From assembly GCA_017965475.1 (NCBI GenBank), contig JAGCPV010000099.1, forward strand, positions 1 to 54,736: a stretch of 54,736 bases of DNA. Direction: 5' to 3'. Position 1 is the first letter of the stretch. Each line of letters begins with the position of its first letter. Origin of the DNA: Prevotella sp. Lineage in GTDB: Bacteria > Bacteroidota > Bacteroidia > Bacteroidales > Bacteroidaceae. The notes beneath the pieces were generated by a model that worked only from the letters and a program-made list of their open reading frames with translations, was not told where the DNA came from and made no database searches. Positions 15,082 to 23,124 of the stretch are shown piece after piece. The position numbers were made by a program, and so were the translations under genes.

Positions 15082-16841
15082 AGGTTGCCTCCTTTCTGAT
15101 CAAAATCTCCGTGGTCGGACTCTTGGATGGCATTGATCTCCTGATAGAGTTCGTTGGTCTTCAGGAGGTTCTCATGGGTGTCGAAGCCCGTCACCACACC
15201 GTTGTCCATCACGAGGATACGGTCACAGTCCTTCACACTGAGGATGCGTTGGGCGATGATGATCTTCGTCATCTCTGGCAGTTGGGTATGGATCGCCTCC
15301 CGGATCTTGGCATCCGTCGCCGTGTCGCAGGCCGAGGTGGAATCGTCGAGCACCAGTATCTTGGGTTTCTTCAGCAGGGCGCGGGCGATGCAGAGACGTT
15401 GTTTCTGGCCGCCGCTGACGTTCATGCCGCCCTGTTCGATATGTGTATGATAGCCCTCGGGCATCTGGTCTATGAACTCGTCGGCACAGGCCAGATGGCA
15501 GGCATGACGACATTCTTCCTCCGTCGCCTGCGGATCACCCCAGCGCAGGTTGTCGAGGATCGAGCCAGAGAAGAGGATGTTGTTCTGCAGCACCACACTC
15601 ACCGCTGTGCGCAGGGCCGTCAGGTCGTAGTCCTTCACGTTTCTGCCGCCTACGAGGATCTCGCCCTGCGTGACGTCATAGAGGCGGGAGATCAGATTGA
15701 CGAGCGAGGATTTACCAGAGCCCGTGCCGCCGATCACGCCGATGGTCTCGCCCGAGGCGATGGAGAAACTGACATTGAAGAGTGCCGAGCGGCGGGATTT
15801 CCCCGGTGTGGGGCGGGCGTAGTCGAAGCGGACGCTGCGGAACTCGACGCTGCCATCGGTGATCTCATAGACGGGCTGATCAGGGTTCACGATATCGGGC
15901 TCTTCCTCGATGATCTCTGCCACGCGCTTGGCGGAGGCCGCACTCTGGGTGAGCATCACGAACACCATCGAGAGCATCATCAGCGACATCAGGATCGACA
16001 TCACGTAGGTAAAGAGCGAGGTCAGTTCACCAGTGGTCAGCGTACCCTCCACGATATAATGGGCGCCCAACCACGACAGGGCGATGATACAGCCATAGAC
16101 CACCATGTTCATGATGGGGTGGTTCCAGGCCATCAGACTCTCGGCCTTCACATATAGACGGTATAGGTTATCAGCCGCATGGGCGAATTTCTCGTTCTCA
16201 TAGTCCTCGCGCACGAAGGCTTTCACCACGCGGATGGCACTGATATTCTCCTGTACGCTCTGGTTCAGGTTGTCGTACTTCGCGAACACCTGTTGGAACA
16301 GTCTCGCCACGCGTGAAATAATATGGTATAGCGAGAAACTCAGGATCACCAGTGCCACGAGGAATACCAGTGACAACTTGGCATCGATCACCAGACACAT
16401 CAGGATCGAGAGCACCAGTTTGAAGGGTGCCCTGACGCTGATACCCAGGATCTGCTGATAGGCACTCTGCAGCGAGTTCACATCAGTGGTCATGCGGGTG
16501 ACGAGGCCTGCCGTCGAATATTTGTCGATATCCGAGAAAGCCAGTCGCTGGATGTTGCGATACATCGCTGAGCGCAGGTTGGCTGCAAATCCCGTCGAGG
16601 CGTAGGCCGAACAGCGTCCGCCCAGCATGCCGAAGGCCAGCGAGCACAGTGCCATACCCAACATGATGGTGCCGTAGTAATACACGTTCTGCATGTCTCC
16701 AGCATTGATGCCCTTGTCGATGAGCGAGGCCGTCACGTAGGGAATCAGCACGTCCATCAGCACCTCCAAGGCTGTCCACACAGGCGTGAGGATGGAGGCA
16801 GTCCGGTATTCCTTGATCTGTCTGACGAGTGTCTTAAGCAT
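15078..16841 (-). CDS. ABC exporter subunit with degenerate ATPase site
   Basis: A 587-residue half-transporter with six transmembrane helices (about 15-310) and an ATPase domain. Walker A is GGTGSGKSSLVN and the signature is VSGGQKQR. The Walker B region is ILVLDDSTSACD, with Asp in place of the catalytic Glu, and the H-loop His is replaced (IIAQRILSV). Together with the non-standard signature of its partner this gives one dead and one active ATP site, the arrangement of asymmetric heterodimeric exporters. It is the first gene of the pair, with a -7 box 45 nt upstream. Confidence 0.92.
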   Translation of the reverse strand: MLKTLVRQIKEYRTASILTPVWTALEVLMDVLIPYVTASLIDKGINAGDMQNVYYYGTIMLGMALCSLAFGMLGGRCSAYASTGFAANLRSAMYRNIQRLAFSDIDKYSTAGLVTRMTTDVNSLQSAYQQILGISVRAPFKLVLSILMCLVIDAKLSLVFLVALVILSFSLYHIISRVARLFQQVFAKYDNLNQSVQENISAIRVVKAFVREDYENEKFAHAADNLYRLYVKAESLMAWNHPIMNMVVYGCIIALSWLGAHYIVEGTLTTGELTSLFTYVMSILMSLMMLSMVFVMLTQSAASAKRVAEIIEEEPDIVNPDQPVYEITDGSVEFRSVRFDYARPTPGKSRRSALFNVSFSIASGETIGVIGGTGSGKSSLVNLISRLYDVTQGEILVGGRNVKDYDLTALRTAVSVVLQNNILFSGSILDNLRWGDPQATEEECRHACHLACADEFIDQMPEGYHTHIEQGGMNVSGGQKQRLCIARALLKKPKILVLDDSTSACDTATDAKIREAIHTQLPEMTKIIIAQRILSVKDCDRILVMDNGVVTGFDTHENLLKTNELYQEINAIQESDHGDFDQKGGNL

Positions 16842-16885
16842 TTAGTTCTATGGTGATTTGATGACAAAACTGTTACAATTCGTTG

Positions 16886-16893
16886 CAAAGATA
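16886..16893 (-). promoter_or_regulatory. -7 box TATCTTTG for the ABC exporter operon
   Basis: On the reverse strand TATCTTTGC lies 45 nt before the exporter start. It is divergent from the exonuclease III promoter. Confidence 0.5.
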
Positions 16894-16935
16894 TAAATAA
16901 TCTGTGAGAATCATTGAAATCTGTGGCTTTTTTAT

Positions 16936-16943
16936 TACCTTTG
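16936..16943 (+). promoter_or_regulatory. -7 box TACCTTTG for exonuclease III
   Basis: TACCTTTGC is 18 nt before the chosen start, with ATTG (16913-16916) 19 nt upstream as a weak -33. Confidence 0.55.
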
Positions 16944-16960
16944 CGCTCAAATTCGTAGAA

Positions 16961-17713
16961 ATGATGAAATTTGTCAGTTGGAACGTGAACGGCCTCCGTG
17001 CCTGTGAGGGCAAGGGCTTCAGTGATATCTTCCGTCAGCTCGATGCTGATTTCTTCTGTCTGCAGGAGACCAAGATGCAGGCAGGACAGCTCGACCTTGC
17101 CTTTGAGGGATATCAGTCGTACTGGAACTACGCTGAGAAGAAAGGTTACTCAGGTACTGCCATCTTCACGAAGCACCAGCCGATCAGCGTCAGCTACGGC
17201 ATCGGCATCGATCTGCACGACCACGAGGGACGCGTGATCACGCTGGAGATGGATGACTTCTTCCTTGTCTGCTGCTATACGCCGAATTCGCAAGACGGTC
17301 TGAAGCGCCTCGAATACCGTATGTCGTGGGAGGATGCTTTCCGCAACTATCTGAAGAAGCTCGACGCGAAGAAGGCTGTCATCCTCTGTGGTGACCTGAA
17401 CGTGGCCCATGAGGAGATAGACATCAAGAATCCGAAGTCGAACCGTCATAATGCTGGCTTCACGGATGAGGAGCGCGAGCAGTTCACAGACCTGCTGGCC
17501 TGTGGTTTCACGGATACCTTCCGCTACAAATATCCTGAGGAGGTGAAATACTCGTGGTGGTCGTACCGTTTCCAGGCCCGTGAGAAGAATGCGGGTTGGC
17601 GTATCGACTATTTCGTGATCTCAGACCGTCTGCGCGAGCGCCTCGACGATGCGAAGATCCACACGGAGATCATGGGCAGCGACCACTGTCCTGTGGAACT
17701 GACCCTCCGCTAA
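16961..17713 (+). CDS. xth: Exodeoxyribonuclease III
   Basis: A 250-residue AP endonuclease/3'-5' exonuclease for base excision repair. The landmarks MKFVSWNVNGLRA, LQETKMQ, YSGTAIFTK, GDLNVAHEEIDI and the C-terminal GSDHCPVEL hold the metal and catalytic residues (Glu of LQET, Asp/Asn of GDLN, Asp-His of SDH). The start is placed at MMKFVSW, just after the promoter, rather than at an upstream in-frame ATG that lies before the -7 box. Confidence 0.95.
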   Translation: MMKFVSWNVNGLRACEGKGFSDIFRQLDADFFCLQETKMQAGQLDLAFEGYQSYWNYAEKKGYSGTAIFTKHQPISVSYGIGIDLHDHEGRVITLEMDDFFLVCCYTPNSQDGLKRLEYRMSWEDAFRNYLKKLDAKKAVILCGDLNVAHEEIDIKNPKSNRHNAGFTDEEREQFTDLLACGFTDTFRYKYPEEVKYSWWSYRFQAREKNAGWRIDYFVISDRLRERLDDAKIHTEIMGSDHCPVELTLR

Positions 17714-17722
17714 ATTAGACAC

Positions 17723-18514
17723 ATGACACTGCAAGATATTCTTATTAACTATAAGCCCATCACGCTGGAGGAGATGAAAGACATCCGGCTGATGAACCGC
17801 ATAGACACCAAGTTCGTGACGACGGTGCCTGTGCTGAAGCAGTTGCTGGAGATCGCCCAAGACGACTATTTCGTGCAGGAGACGGGTGGTCTGCGCATCT
17901 CACCTTATTATACGCTCTACTTTGACACGGCTGACTGTGCGATGTACAATCGTCATGAGGCAGGCCATCTGGTGCGCCAGAAACTGCGCATCCGCTCTTA
18001 TGTCGATGCCAAGCTGAACTTTCTGGAGGTGAAGACGAAGAACAACCACGGGCGCACGAAGAAGAAGCGCATGACGATGGAAGGCTTCGACGCCCTCAAC
18101 CCTGATCACGCCATCCGTTTCGAGCGTCAGGATGAACAGTTCGTCGCCTATGATGACTTCCTGCGTACCTATCTGCGCTATGCGCCTGAGTCGATGACAG
18201 AGCAGATCGAGAACCGCTTCGACCGTATCACCCTCGTGAATAAGGGCAAGACGGAGCGTCTTACCATCGACACCCATCTGCGATTCCATAATATCGCCAC
18301 AGGCATCGATCGCGATATGGGCGACATCGTCATCATCGAACTGAAGCGCGACGGTCTGCAGCCATCACCCATCCTGGGTAAACTGCTCCAGTTGCGCATC
18401 TTCCCCCACGGGTTCTCGAAGTACGTCATCGGCTCGGCCCTCACCAACGATGGTCTGCGCCATAACCGTATCAAACCCCGTCTGCGTAGCATTCTCAAGA
18501 AGATTAATCATTAA
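17723..18514 (+). CDS. VTC-domain (polyphosphate polymerase-like) protein
   Basis: A 263-residue cytosolic protein with the VTC/CYTH-type triphosphate tunnel fold: MNRIDTKFVT near the start (basic strand), YYTLYFDT, RQKLRIRSY, FLEVKTKNNHGRTKKKR, and VIIELKRDG near the end. In eukaryotes the Vtc4 domain makes polyphosphate from ATP; bacterial members are annotated as polyphosphate polymerase domain proteins but few are tested. It is followed after 13 nt by a DUF4956 membrane protein, the standard partner, and then a DUF2490 protein. Only 9 nt separate it from exonuclease III, so it may be read through from that promoter. Confidence 0.85.
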   Translation: MTLQDILINYKPITLEEMKDIRLMNRIDTKFVTTVPVLKQLLEIAQDDYFVQETGGLRISPYYTLYFDTADCAMYNRHEAGHLVRQKLRIRSYVDAKLNFLEVKTKNNHGRTKKKRMTMEGFDALNPDHAIRFERQDEQFVAYDDFLRTYLRYAPESMTEQIENRFDRITLVNKGKTERLTIDTHLRFHNIATGIDRDMGDIVIIELKRDGLQPSPILGKLLQLRIFPHGFSKYVIGSALTNDGLRHNRIKPRLRSILKKINH

Positions 18515-18527
18515 AACTAACAACGAT

Positions 18528-19181
18528 ATGGAATTTTTTGAATTGTCTTCCGACTTCCTGATGATGTTCATCCGCCTGCTCATCAATGTGCTGGCCACCT
18601 GGTTCATCATTGACCGTCTGTATTACCAGAAGAGCAAGCGCCGTGATTTCTACTTCACGTTCATGCTGATCTCCGTTGCCATCTTCTTCATCGTCTTCTT
18701 CATGATCTTCGTGCTGGAGGATATGAAGGGCAAGACCTCGATGGGTGTGGGTATCGGACTCTTTGGTATCTTCTCCATCATGCGTTACCGTACGGACACG
18801 ATGCCTGTGCGCGAGATGACCTATCTCTTTGTCATCATCGCCCTTTCACTGGTGAATGCCGTCTCCGTCAACGTGCCCTACTTCGAGGTGATCCTCACCA
18901 ACCTGATCATCATCATCGCTGTATGGCTCTGTGAGCTCCACCTGAAGACCAACCCCTCGCGACTTATCCAGTACGACCGTATTGAGCTCATCACTCCTGA
19001 TCGTCGTGAAGAACTGATCGCCGACCTTGAGAAGCGTCTGGGCGTGAAAGTCGTCAAGGTGGATATCGGCTCCATTGACTTCCTGCGCGACATGGCCATA
19101 ATCCGTGTCAGCTACGAAGGTGAGCCTTCTACTGTGGGCAACAATCTGAAGCTTTCCAAAGACCAACTCAAAGAATTCTGA
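18528..19181 (+). CDS. DUF4956 membrane protein
   Basis: A 217-residue protein with about four N-terminal membrane helices (residues 10-140), the motif GIGLFGIFSIMRYRTDTMPVRE and EMTYLFVIIALSLVNA typical of DUF4956, and a soluble C-terminal domain of about 70 residues with a ferredoxin-like look (VKVVKVDIGSIDFLRDMAII). The family nearly always sits beside VTC-domain genes, as here, and may be its membrane platform or channel. The start is set at MEFFELSSDF, since the upstream in-frame ATG would lie within the VTC gene. Confidence 0.85.
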   Translation: MEFFELSSDFLMMFIRLLINVLATWFIIDRLYYQKSKRRDFYFTFMLISVAIFFIVFFMIFVLEDMKGKTSMGVGIGLFGIFSIMRYRTDTMPVREMTYLFVIIALSLVNAVSVNVPYFEVILTNLIIIIAVWLCELHLKTNPSRLIQYDRIELITPDRREELIADLEKRLGVKVVKVDIGSIDFLRDMAIIRVSYEGEPSTVGNNLKLSKDQLKEF

Positions 19182-19182
19182 T

Positions 19183-19956
19183 ATGAGACGATTAGCATCC
19201 TTACTCCTCGTTCTCCTGCCGCTTGGAGCAGCAGCTCAGTCTGATGACTTCGGTCTCGACTTCTCGCTTGAAGCCCAGAAGAAGATCAATAAGCAGTGGA
19301 ACGTCAGTCTTGAGGGCGAATACCGCACGCGTGACAATACGAAGACCAGCGATCGCTGGGCCGTGGGTCTCAGTGCTGACTATAAGGCTACCAAGTGGCT
19401 CAAGGCCTCTGCTGGCTACACCCTGCTTTACGACAATTATAAGAAGACTACCTATTTTAGTGAGAATGATGAAGCCGTCATAGACGGCGACGCAGATAAG
19501 GGCGATCCCAAATTCAATTATCCTACGAGTTGGATAGCACGTCATCGCTTTAATGTCTCTTTGACTTTCGACAAGAAACTGTTTGGTGATTTCCGCTTCT
19601 CCTTACGTGAGCGTTGGCAATACACCTACCGACCAGCCCAGACTGTAGAGCGTTATTCATACCTCAGAGACAAGGATGAGGATAAGGTCGTCGATGGTAA
19701 GGGCAAGAACGTGCTCCGCAGCCGTCTTCAGGTGGAGTATGACAAGAAGGGTCTCGATCTGACGCCCTATGCAAATGTTGAATTTTTCAACGCCTGGAGT
19801 CTGCAGAAGGTACGCTATACGGCCGGGCTCGACTGGAAACTCTCCAAGCAGCACGCTGTTGGCGCTTTCTATCGCTACCAAAACGTACGTGACGATGATG
19901 ATGATAATGAGCCTAACACTCACCTCATAGGAGTAGGATATAAGTTTAAATTTTAA
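19183..19956 (+). CDS. DUF2490 outer-membrane beta-barrel-like protein
   Basis: A 257-residue protein with a clear signal peptide (MRRLASLLLVLLPLGAAAQ) and alternating aromatic/polar strands ending in a final IGVGYKFKF, typical of an outer-membrane barrel with a terminal aromatic residue. The DUF2490 pattern (WNVSLEGEYRTRDN, RFSLRERWQY, GAFYRYQ) is evident. It starts one nucleotide after the DUF4956 stop, completing a three-gene operon. Function is unknown; the context suggests the VTC/DUF4956 system has an outer-membrane component in this group. Confidence 0.8.
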   Translation: MRRLASLLLVLLPLGAAAQSDDFGLDFSLEAQKKINKQWNVSLEGEYRTRDNTKTSDRWAVGLSADYKATKWLKASAGYTLLYDNYKKTTYFSENDEAVIDGDADKGDPKFNYPTSWIARHRFNVSLTFDKKLFGDFRFSLRERWQYTYRPAQTVERYSYLRDKDEDKVVDGKGKNVLRSRLQVEYDKKGLDLTPYANVEFFNAWSLQKVRYTAGLDWKLSKQHAVGAFYRYQNVRDDDDDNEPNTHLIGVGYKFKF

Positions 19957-19984
19957 AGGGTGCCAATTGGCACCCTTTAAAATT
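19949..19984. terminator. Perfect 36-bp palindrome, bidirectional terminator
   Basis: AATTTTAAAGGGTGCCAA and its exact reverse complement, with no spacer. It carries an A run on one side and a T run on the other, so it works in both directions, and it contains the stop codons of both convergent genes. Confidence 0.85.
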
Positions 19985-21380
19985 ACTGCATGTCATAAAC
20001 AACTTGCATCAGTTGTTTGCCGAGATCGTCGGCCTGAGCCATCGTCTGGGCCTCACTATAGACGCGGATGATGGGTTCGGTATTGGACTTACGCAGGTGT
20101 ACCCAACGGTCGGGGAAGTCGATCTTCACACCGTCGATATCGTTGACCACGGCTGAGTTGTCCTTGGCGAACATCTCCTTGACCTTCACGAGAATGGCAT
20201 CAACATCAGTCTCAGGCGTGAGGTCGATGCGGTTCTTCGCAATCTGATAGTCAGGAAATGTCTTGCGCAGTTCGCTGACGGTACAACCCTTCTGGGCGAG
20301 ACTGGAGAGGAACAGGGCGATGCCTACGAGGGCGTCGCGACCGTAGTGGCTCTCGGGATAGATGACACCACCATTGCCTTCGCCGCCGATGACGGCTCCT
20401 ACTTCTTTCATCTTCGTGGTGACGTTGACCTCACCCACGGCAGCGGCAGTGTATTGGCCACCGTGTTTCTGCGTGACGTCACGCAGGGCGCGCGTACTAC
20501 TCAGATTGGAAACAGTATTACCTGGGGTATGGGTCAATACGTAGTCGGCTACGCTGACAAGCGTGTATTCCTCACCGAACATCCTGCCATCTTCACAGAT
20601 AAAGGCGAGACGATCGACATCGGGATCTACCACGATACCCAGATCGAAACCGCCCTGCTTCATCTTATCCATGATACCCTGGAGGTTCTTCTCCAGCGGC
20701 TCTGGGTTATGGGCGAAGTCACCAGTACAGTCACCGTTGAGGATCTCGTAATCGACACCCAGAGCCTGGAACAGTTCTGGGAGGATGATGCCGCCTACGG
20801 AGTTGATGGTGTCGGCACAGACGCGGAACTTGCGCTGGCGGATGGCCTCAACATCAACGAGCTTCAGGGCGAGTACGGCATCGATATGACGACGGTTAAA
20901 CGTATCGTCCATGGTCACTTTGCCGAGATGATCGACCTCGGCATAATTAAAGTCTTCGCTCTCTGCGATGCGGAGAACTTCGGCCCCGTCGGCAGCTGTC
21001 AGGAATTCACCCTCGCTGTTGAGCAGCTTCAGGGCGTTCCACTGGCGGGGGTTGTGAGAGGCTGTGATGATGATACCACCATCGGCACCAGCCATGCGGA
21101 CTGCCAGTTCGGTAGTCGGGGTGGTGGCGTAGCCGATATCAATCACATCATAGCCCATACCAGTGAGGGTGCCGCAGACCACGTCGCGCACCATGGCACC
21201 GGAGATACGGCCATCACGGCCTACTACGATCTTTCTGGCCTGACTAGAAGTACTAGCCTGACTAGCGATAAACTGGGCGTATGCAGTGGTGAACTTGACG
21301 ATATCCAGCGGGTTGAGGGTGTCACCAGTGTGGCCTCCGATGGTACCGCGGATACCGGAAATAGATTTAATCAGTGTCAT
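19983..21380 (-). CDS. glmM: Phosphohexomutase, phosphoglucosamine mutase type
   Basis: A 465-residue alpha-D-phosphohexomutase with all four domains: SISGIRGTIG at the start, the catalytic serine S108 in TASHNP, a metal loop DPDVDR, and the phosphate-binding RKSNTEPIIRVYSEA near the end. Bacteroidales proteins of this kind are usually assigned as GlmM, making glucosamine-1-phosphate for peptidoglycan and LPS; phosphomannomutase activity is also possible. Residues about 39-49 (ASQASTSSQAR) are a low-complexity insertion before the conserved KIVVGRDGR strand, encoded by a direct repeat. It is convergent with the DUF2490 operon. Confidence 0.85.
   Translation of the reverse strand: MTLIKSISGIRGTIGGHTGDTLNPLDIVKFTTAYAQFIASQASTSSQARKIVVGRDGRISGAMVRDVVCGTLTGMGYDVIDIGYATTPTTELAVRMAGADGGIIITASHNPRQWNALKLLNSEGEFLTAADGAEVLRIAESEDFNYAEVDHLGKVTMDDTFNRRHIDAVLALKLVDVEAIRQRKFRVCADTINSVGGIILPELFQALGVDYEILNGDCTGDFAHNPEPLEKNLQGIMDKMKQGGFDLGIVVDPDVDRLAFICEDGRMFGEEYTLVSVADYVLTHTPGNTVSNLSSTRALRDVTQKHGGQYTAAAVGEVNVTTKMKEVGAVIGGEGNGGVIYPESHYGRDALVGIALFLSSLAQKGCTVSELRKTFPDYQIAKNRIDLTPETDVDAILVKVKEMFAKDNSAVVNDIDGVKIDFPDRWVHLRKSNTEPIIRVYSEAQTMAQADDLGKQLMQVVYDMQ
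21238..21265. repeat. Direct repeat GCCTGACTAG inside the phosphohexomutase gene
   Basis: Two identical 10-bp units (21238-21247, 21256-21265) flank AAGTACTA, giving the extra residues SQASTSSQA in a surface loop. Confidence 0.65.
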
Positions 21381-21407
21381 TTGTTTGTGTGTATATAAAA
21401 ATCGTTA

Positions 21408-22028
21408 TTACTCTTTCTGGTACGTAATCACGTAATAATAGGGTGTCACGTAGCTGGAGGCGGTGGCATGTCCCTGTGTGTGGGGAACGATAAGCCTGAC
21501 TTTCGCGCAATCCTCATCTTCCGCCTGTGGGCGCCCGACCTTTATATAGGAGAGGGGAACGAGCCAGCCTGCGGGGACGGAGGCGGAATAATAGCTATAC
21601 ATGATACCGCTGAGGAAAGCCGCTGTATAGGTGCTACCTGTGCGAGAGACATACATGACGTCGGGGTAGGCAGCATAGGCAGCCGTGTTGTTGCGGGCCT
21701 CTATAGAGTCTGCCAAGAGGTTATACTCGGAGAAGCGGCATACGAGATTAAGCTTCTGGCCATCCTGAACCATCGAACCACAACCAGGACGCACAATCTG
21801 CATATAGACACCGTTCTTGTCGAACTTGACGAACTCGTTGCGCGAGAGGTTTGTCGTATAGCCCTGCTGTATGAATTGGTCTTCAGAGATGACCGTGATA
21901 GCGGAATCGGAGATGAACTTGGCTATGGCATTACGCTCCTTGTCCTTCTTGTCACCATACGTCTCATAGTCATTGCAACTGGCAAGGACGGCGACGACGG
22001 CTATCATGATAAATAGGAATCTCTTCAT
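21408..22028 (-). CDS. DUF4827-family lipoprotein
   Basis: A 206-residue lipoprotein: signal peptide MKRFLFIMIAVVAVLASC with the lipobox cysteine at residue 18, then a domain with the DUF4827 pattern (FISDSAITVISEDQFIQQGY, NGVYMQIVRPGCG). The family is Bacteroidetes-specific and distantly FKBP-like, so an envelope folding or binding role is possible but unproven. The start is at MKRFLF, eight codons inside the longest frame, because the -7 box lies 22 nt upstream. Confidence 0.75.
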   Translation of the reverse strand: MKRFLFIMIAVVAVLASCNDYETYGDKKDKERNAIAKFISDSAITVISEDQFIQQGYTTNLSRNEFVKFDKNGVYMQIVRPGCGSMVQDGQKLNLVCRFSEYNLLADSIEARNNTAAYAAYPDVMYVSRTGSTYTAAFLSGIMYSYYSASVPAGWLVPLSYIKVGRPQAEDEDCAKVRLIVPHTQGHATASSYVTPYYYVITYQKE

Positions 22029-22049
22029 CGTTTCTTTGAATTGATGGTG

Positions 22050-22057
22050 CAAAAGTA
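22050..22057 (-). promoter_or_regulatory. -7 box TACTTTTG for the DUF4827 lipoprotein gene
   Basis: Reverse-strand TACTTTTGC lies 22 nt before the chosen start codon. It separates this gene from the NrnA-like gene upstream. Confidence 0.45.
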
Positions 22058-22089
22058 CGAATTATTTCGCAAACGACGTCATTATTAGG

Positions 22090-23124
22090 CTACTTTAACT
22101 TGTTTTCGTATGCGACGATGGCTCTCTTGACGGTTTCGACAGCTTCTTCCATGGTACCGTTAATCCGTCCTCCAGAGGCATTGAGGTGGCCCCCACCGTT
22201 GAAGAACTCCTCGGCCATCTTGTTGCAGGGGAAGTCATCTACAGAGCGGAGACTGACCCAGACGAGACGAGGTTTCTCCGTATCCTCGCGCAGGGAGATA
22301 GAAAGCTTCAGGCCCTTGATCTGCTGGGGGATGTTCACCAGACCCTCTGCATCACCCTTGATGAAATGGAACCGTTGTTGCTCTTGTTTCGTCAGTGTGT
22401 AGAAAGCGGCGTGGTACTCAGGCAGATAGACGAGTTTCTCATACATCACATAACCCATCAGACGGATGCGATTTTCGGAATAGTTATGATACACGTTGCG
22501 GTAGATGCGATCCTTATCGATGTGTGTGGTGAGCAGCTCACTGATGATAAGATAGATCTCGGGATTCGAGGAGTTAAAGGTGAAACCGCCTGTGTCTGTC
22601 ATCATACCACAGTAAATGGGTGCCGCAAACTGCTTCCCCATCTGTTCGAAGCCGTCCAGTTGCCAGACGATGCGAAAGATGAGTTCGCTGGTGCTGGAAG
22701 CCTCGGGACGGGAGATGGTCAGTACGGCGGGGACATCGGGGTTGAGATGGTGGTCGATAAGTATGCGTGGGGCAGGAGAGGAGACGAGCGCCTGTTCCAT
22801 ATCCTCAACACGACTGGGGGTGTTGTAGTCGAGACAGAACACGAGGTCGGCAATCTTGAAAAGCATGTCGCACTTCTCACGGTGCTTATCGTAGCGCACG
22901 ATCTTCTCCGTGTTCGGCATCCAAAGCAGGAAGTCTGGATATTGGTCAGGCACGATGACAATGGCCTCCTTACCCAGTGAGCGCAGGTATTCCGCCCAGC
23001 CGAGACAGGAGCCGATGGCATCGCCGTCAGGACTTTTGTGACAGGTGATGAGAATGGTATTCGCCTCAGAAATCAGGTGGCTCAACTGAGCCACCTGATC
23101 TGCGGTCATGATATTGATGTCCAT
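22090..23124 (-). CDS. DHH-family phosphoesterase (NrnA-like nanoRNase/pAp phosphatase)
   Basis: A 344-residue protein with the DHH domain (HKSPDGDAIGS, FCLDYNTPSR, LIDHHLNPD) and a C-terminal DHHA1 domain with GGGHLNASGG, binding metal and substrate respectively. NrnA-type members degrade oligoribonucleotides and pAp. Length and motif order match. It starts directly against the stop of the nucleotidyltransferase gene, so the two are coupled. Confidence 0.88.
   Translation of the reverse strand: MDINIMTADQVAQLSHLISEANTILITCHKSPDGDAIGSCLGWAEYLRSLGKEAIVIVPDQYPDFLLWMPNTEKIVRYDKHREKCDMLFKIADLVFCLDYNTPSRVEDMEQALVSSPAPRILIDHHLNPDVPAVLTISRPEASSTSELIFRIVWQLDGFEQMGKQFAAPIYCGMMTDTGGFTFNSSNPEIYLIISELLTTHIDKDRIYRNVYHNYSENRIRLMGYVMYEKLVYLPEYHAAFYTLTKQEQQRFHFIKGDAEGLVNIPQQIKGLKLSISLREDTEKPRLVWVSLRSVDDFPCNKMAEEFFNGGGHLNASGGRINGTMEEAVETVKRAIVAYENKLK

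Noticed and set aside
20346-21398. Open frame of 350 codons opposite the phosphohexomutase
   Set aside because: Antisense shadow of a well-supported enzyme gene.
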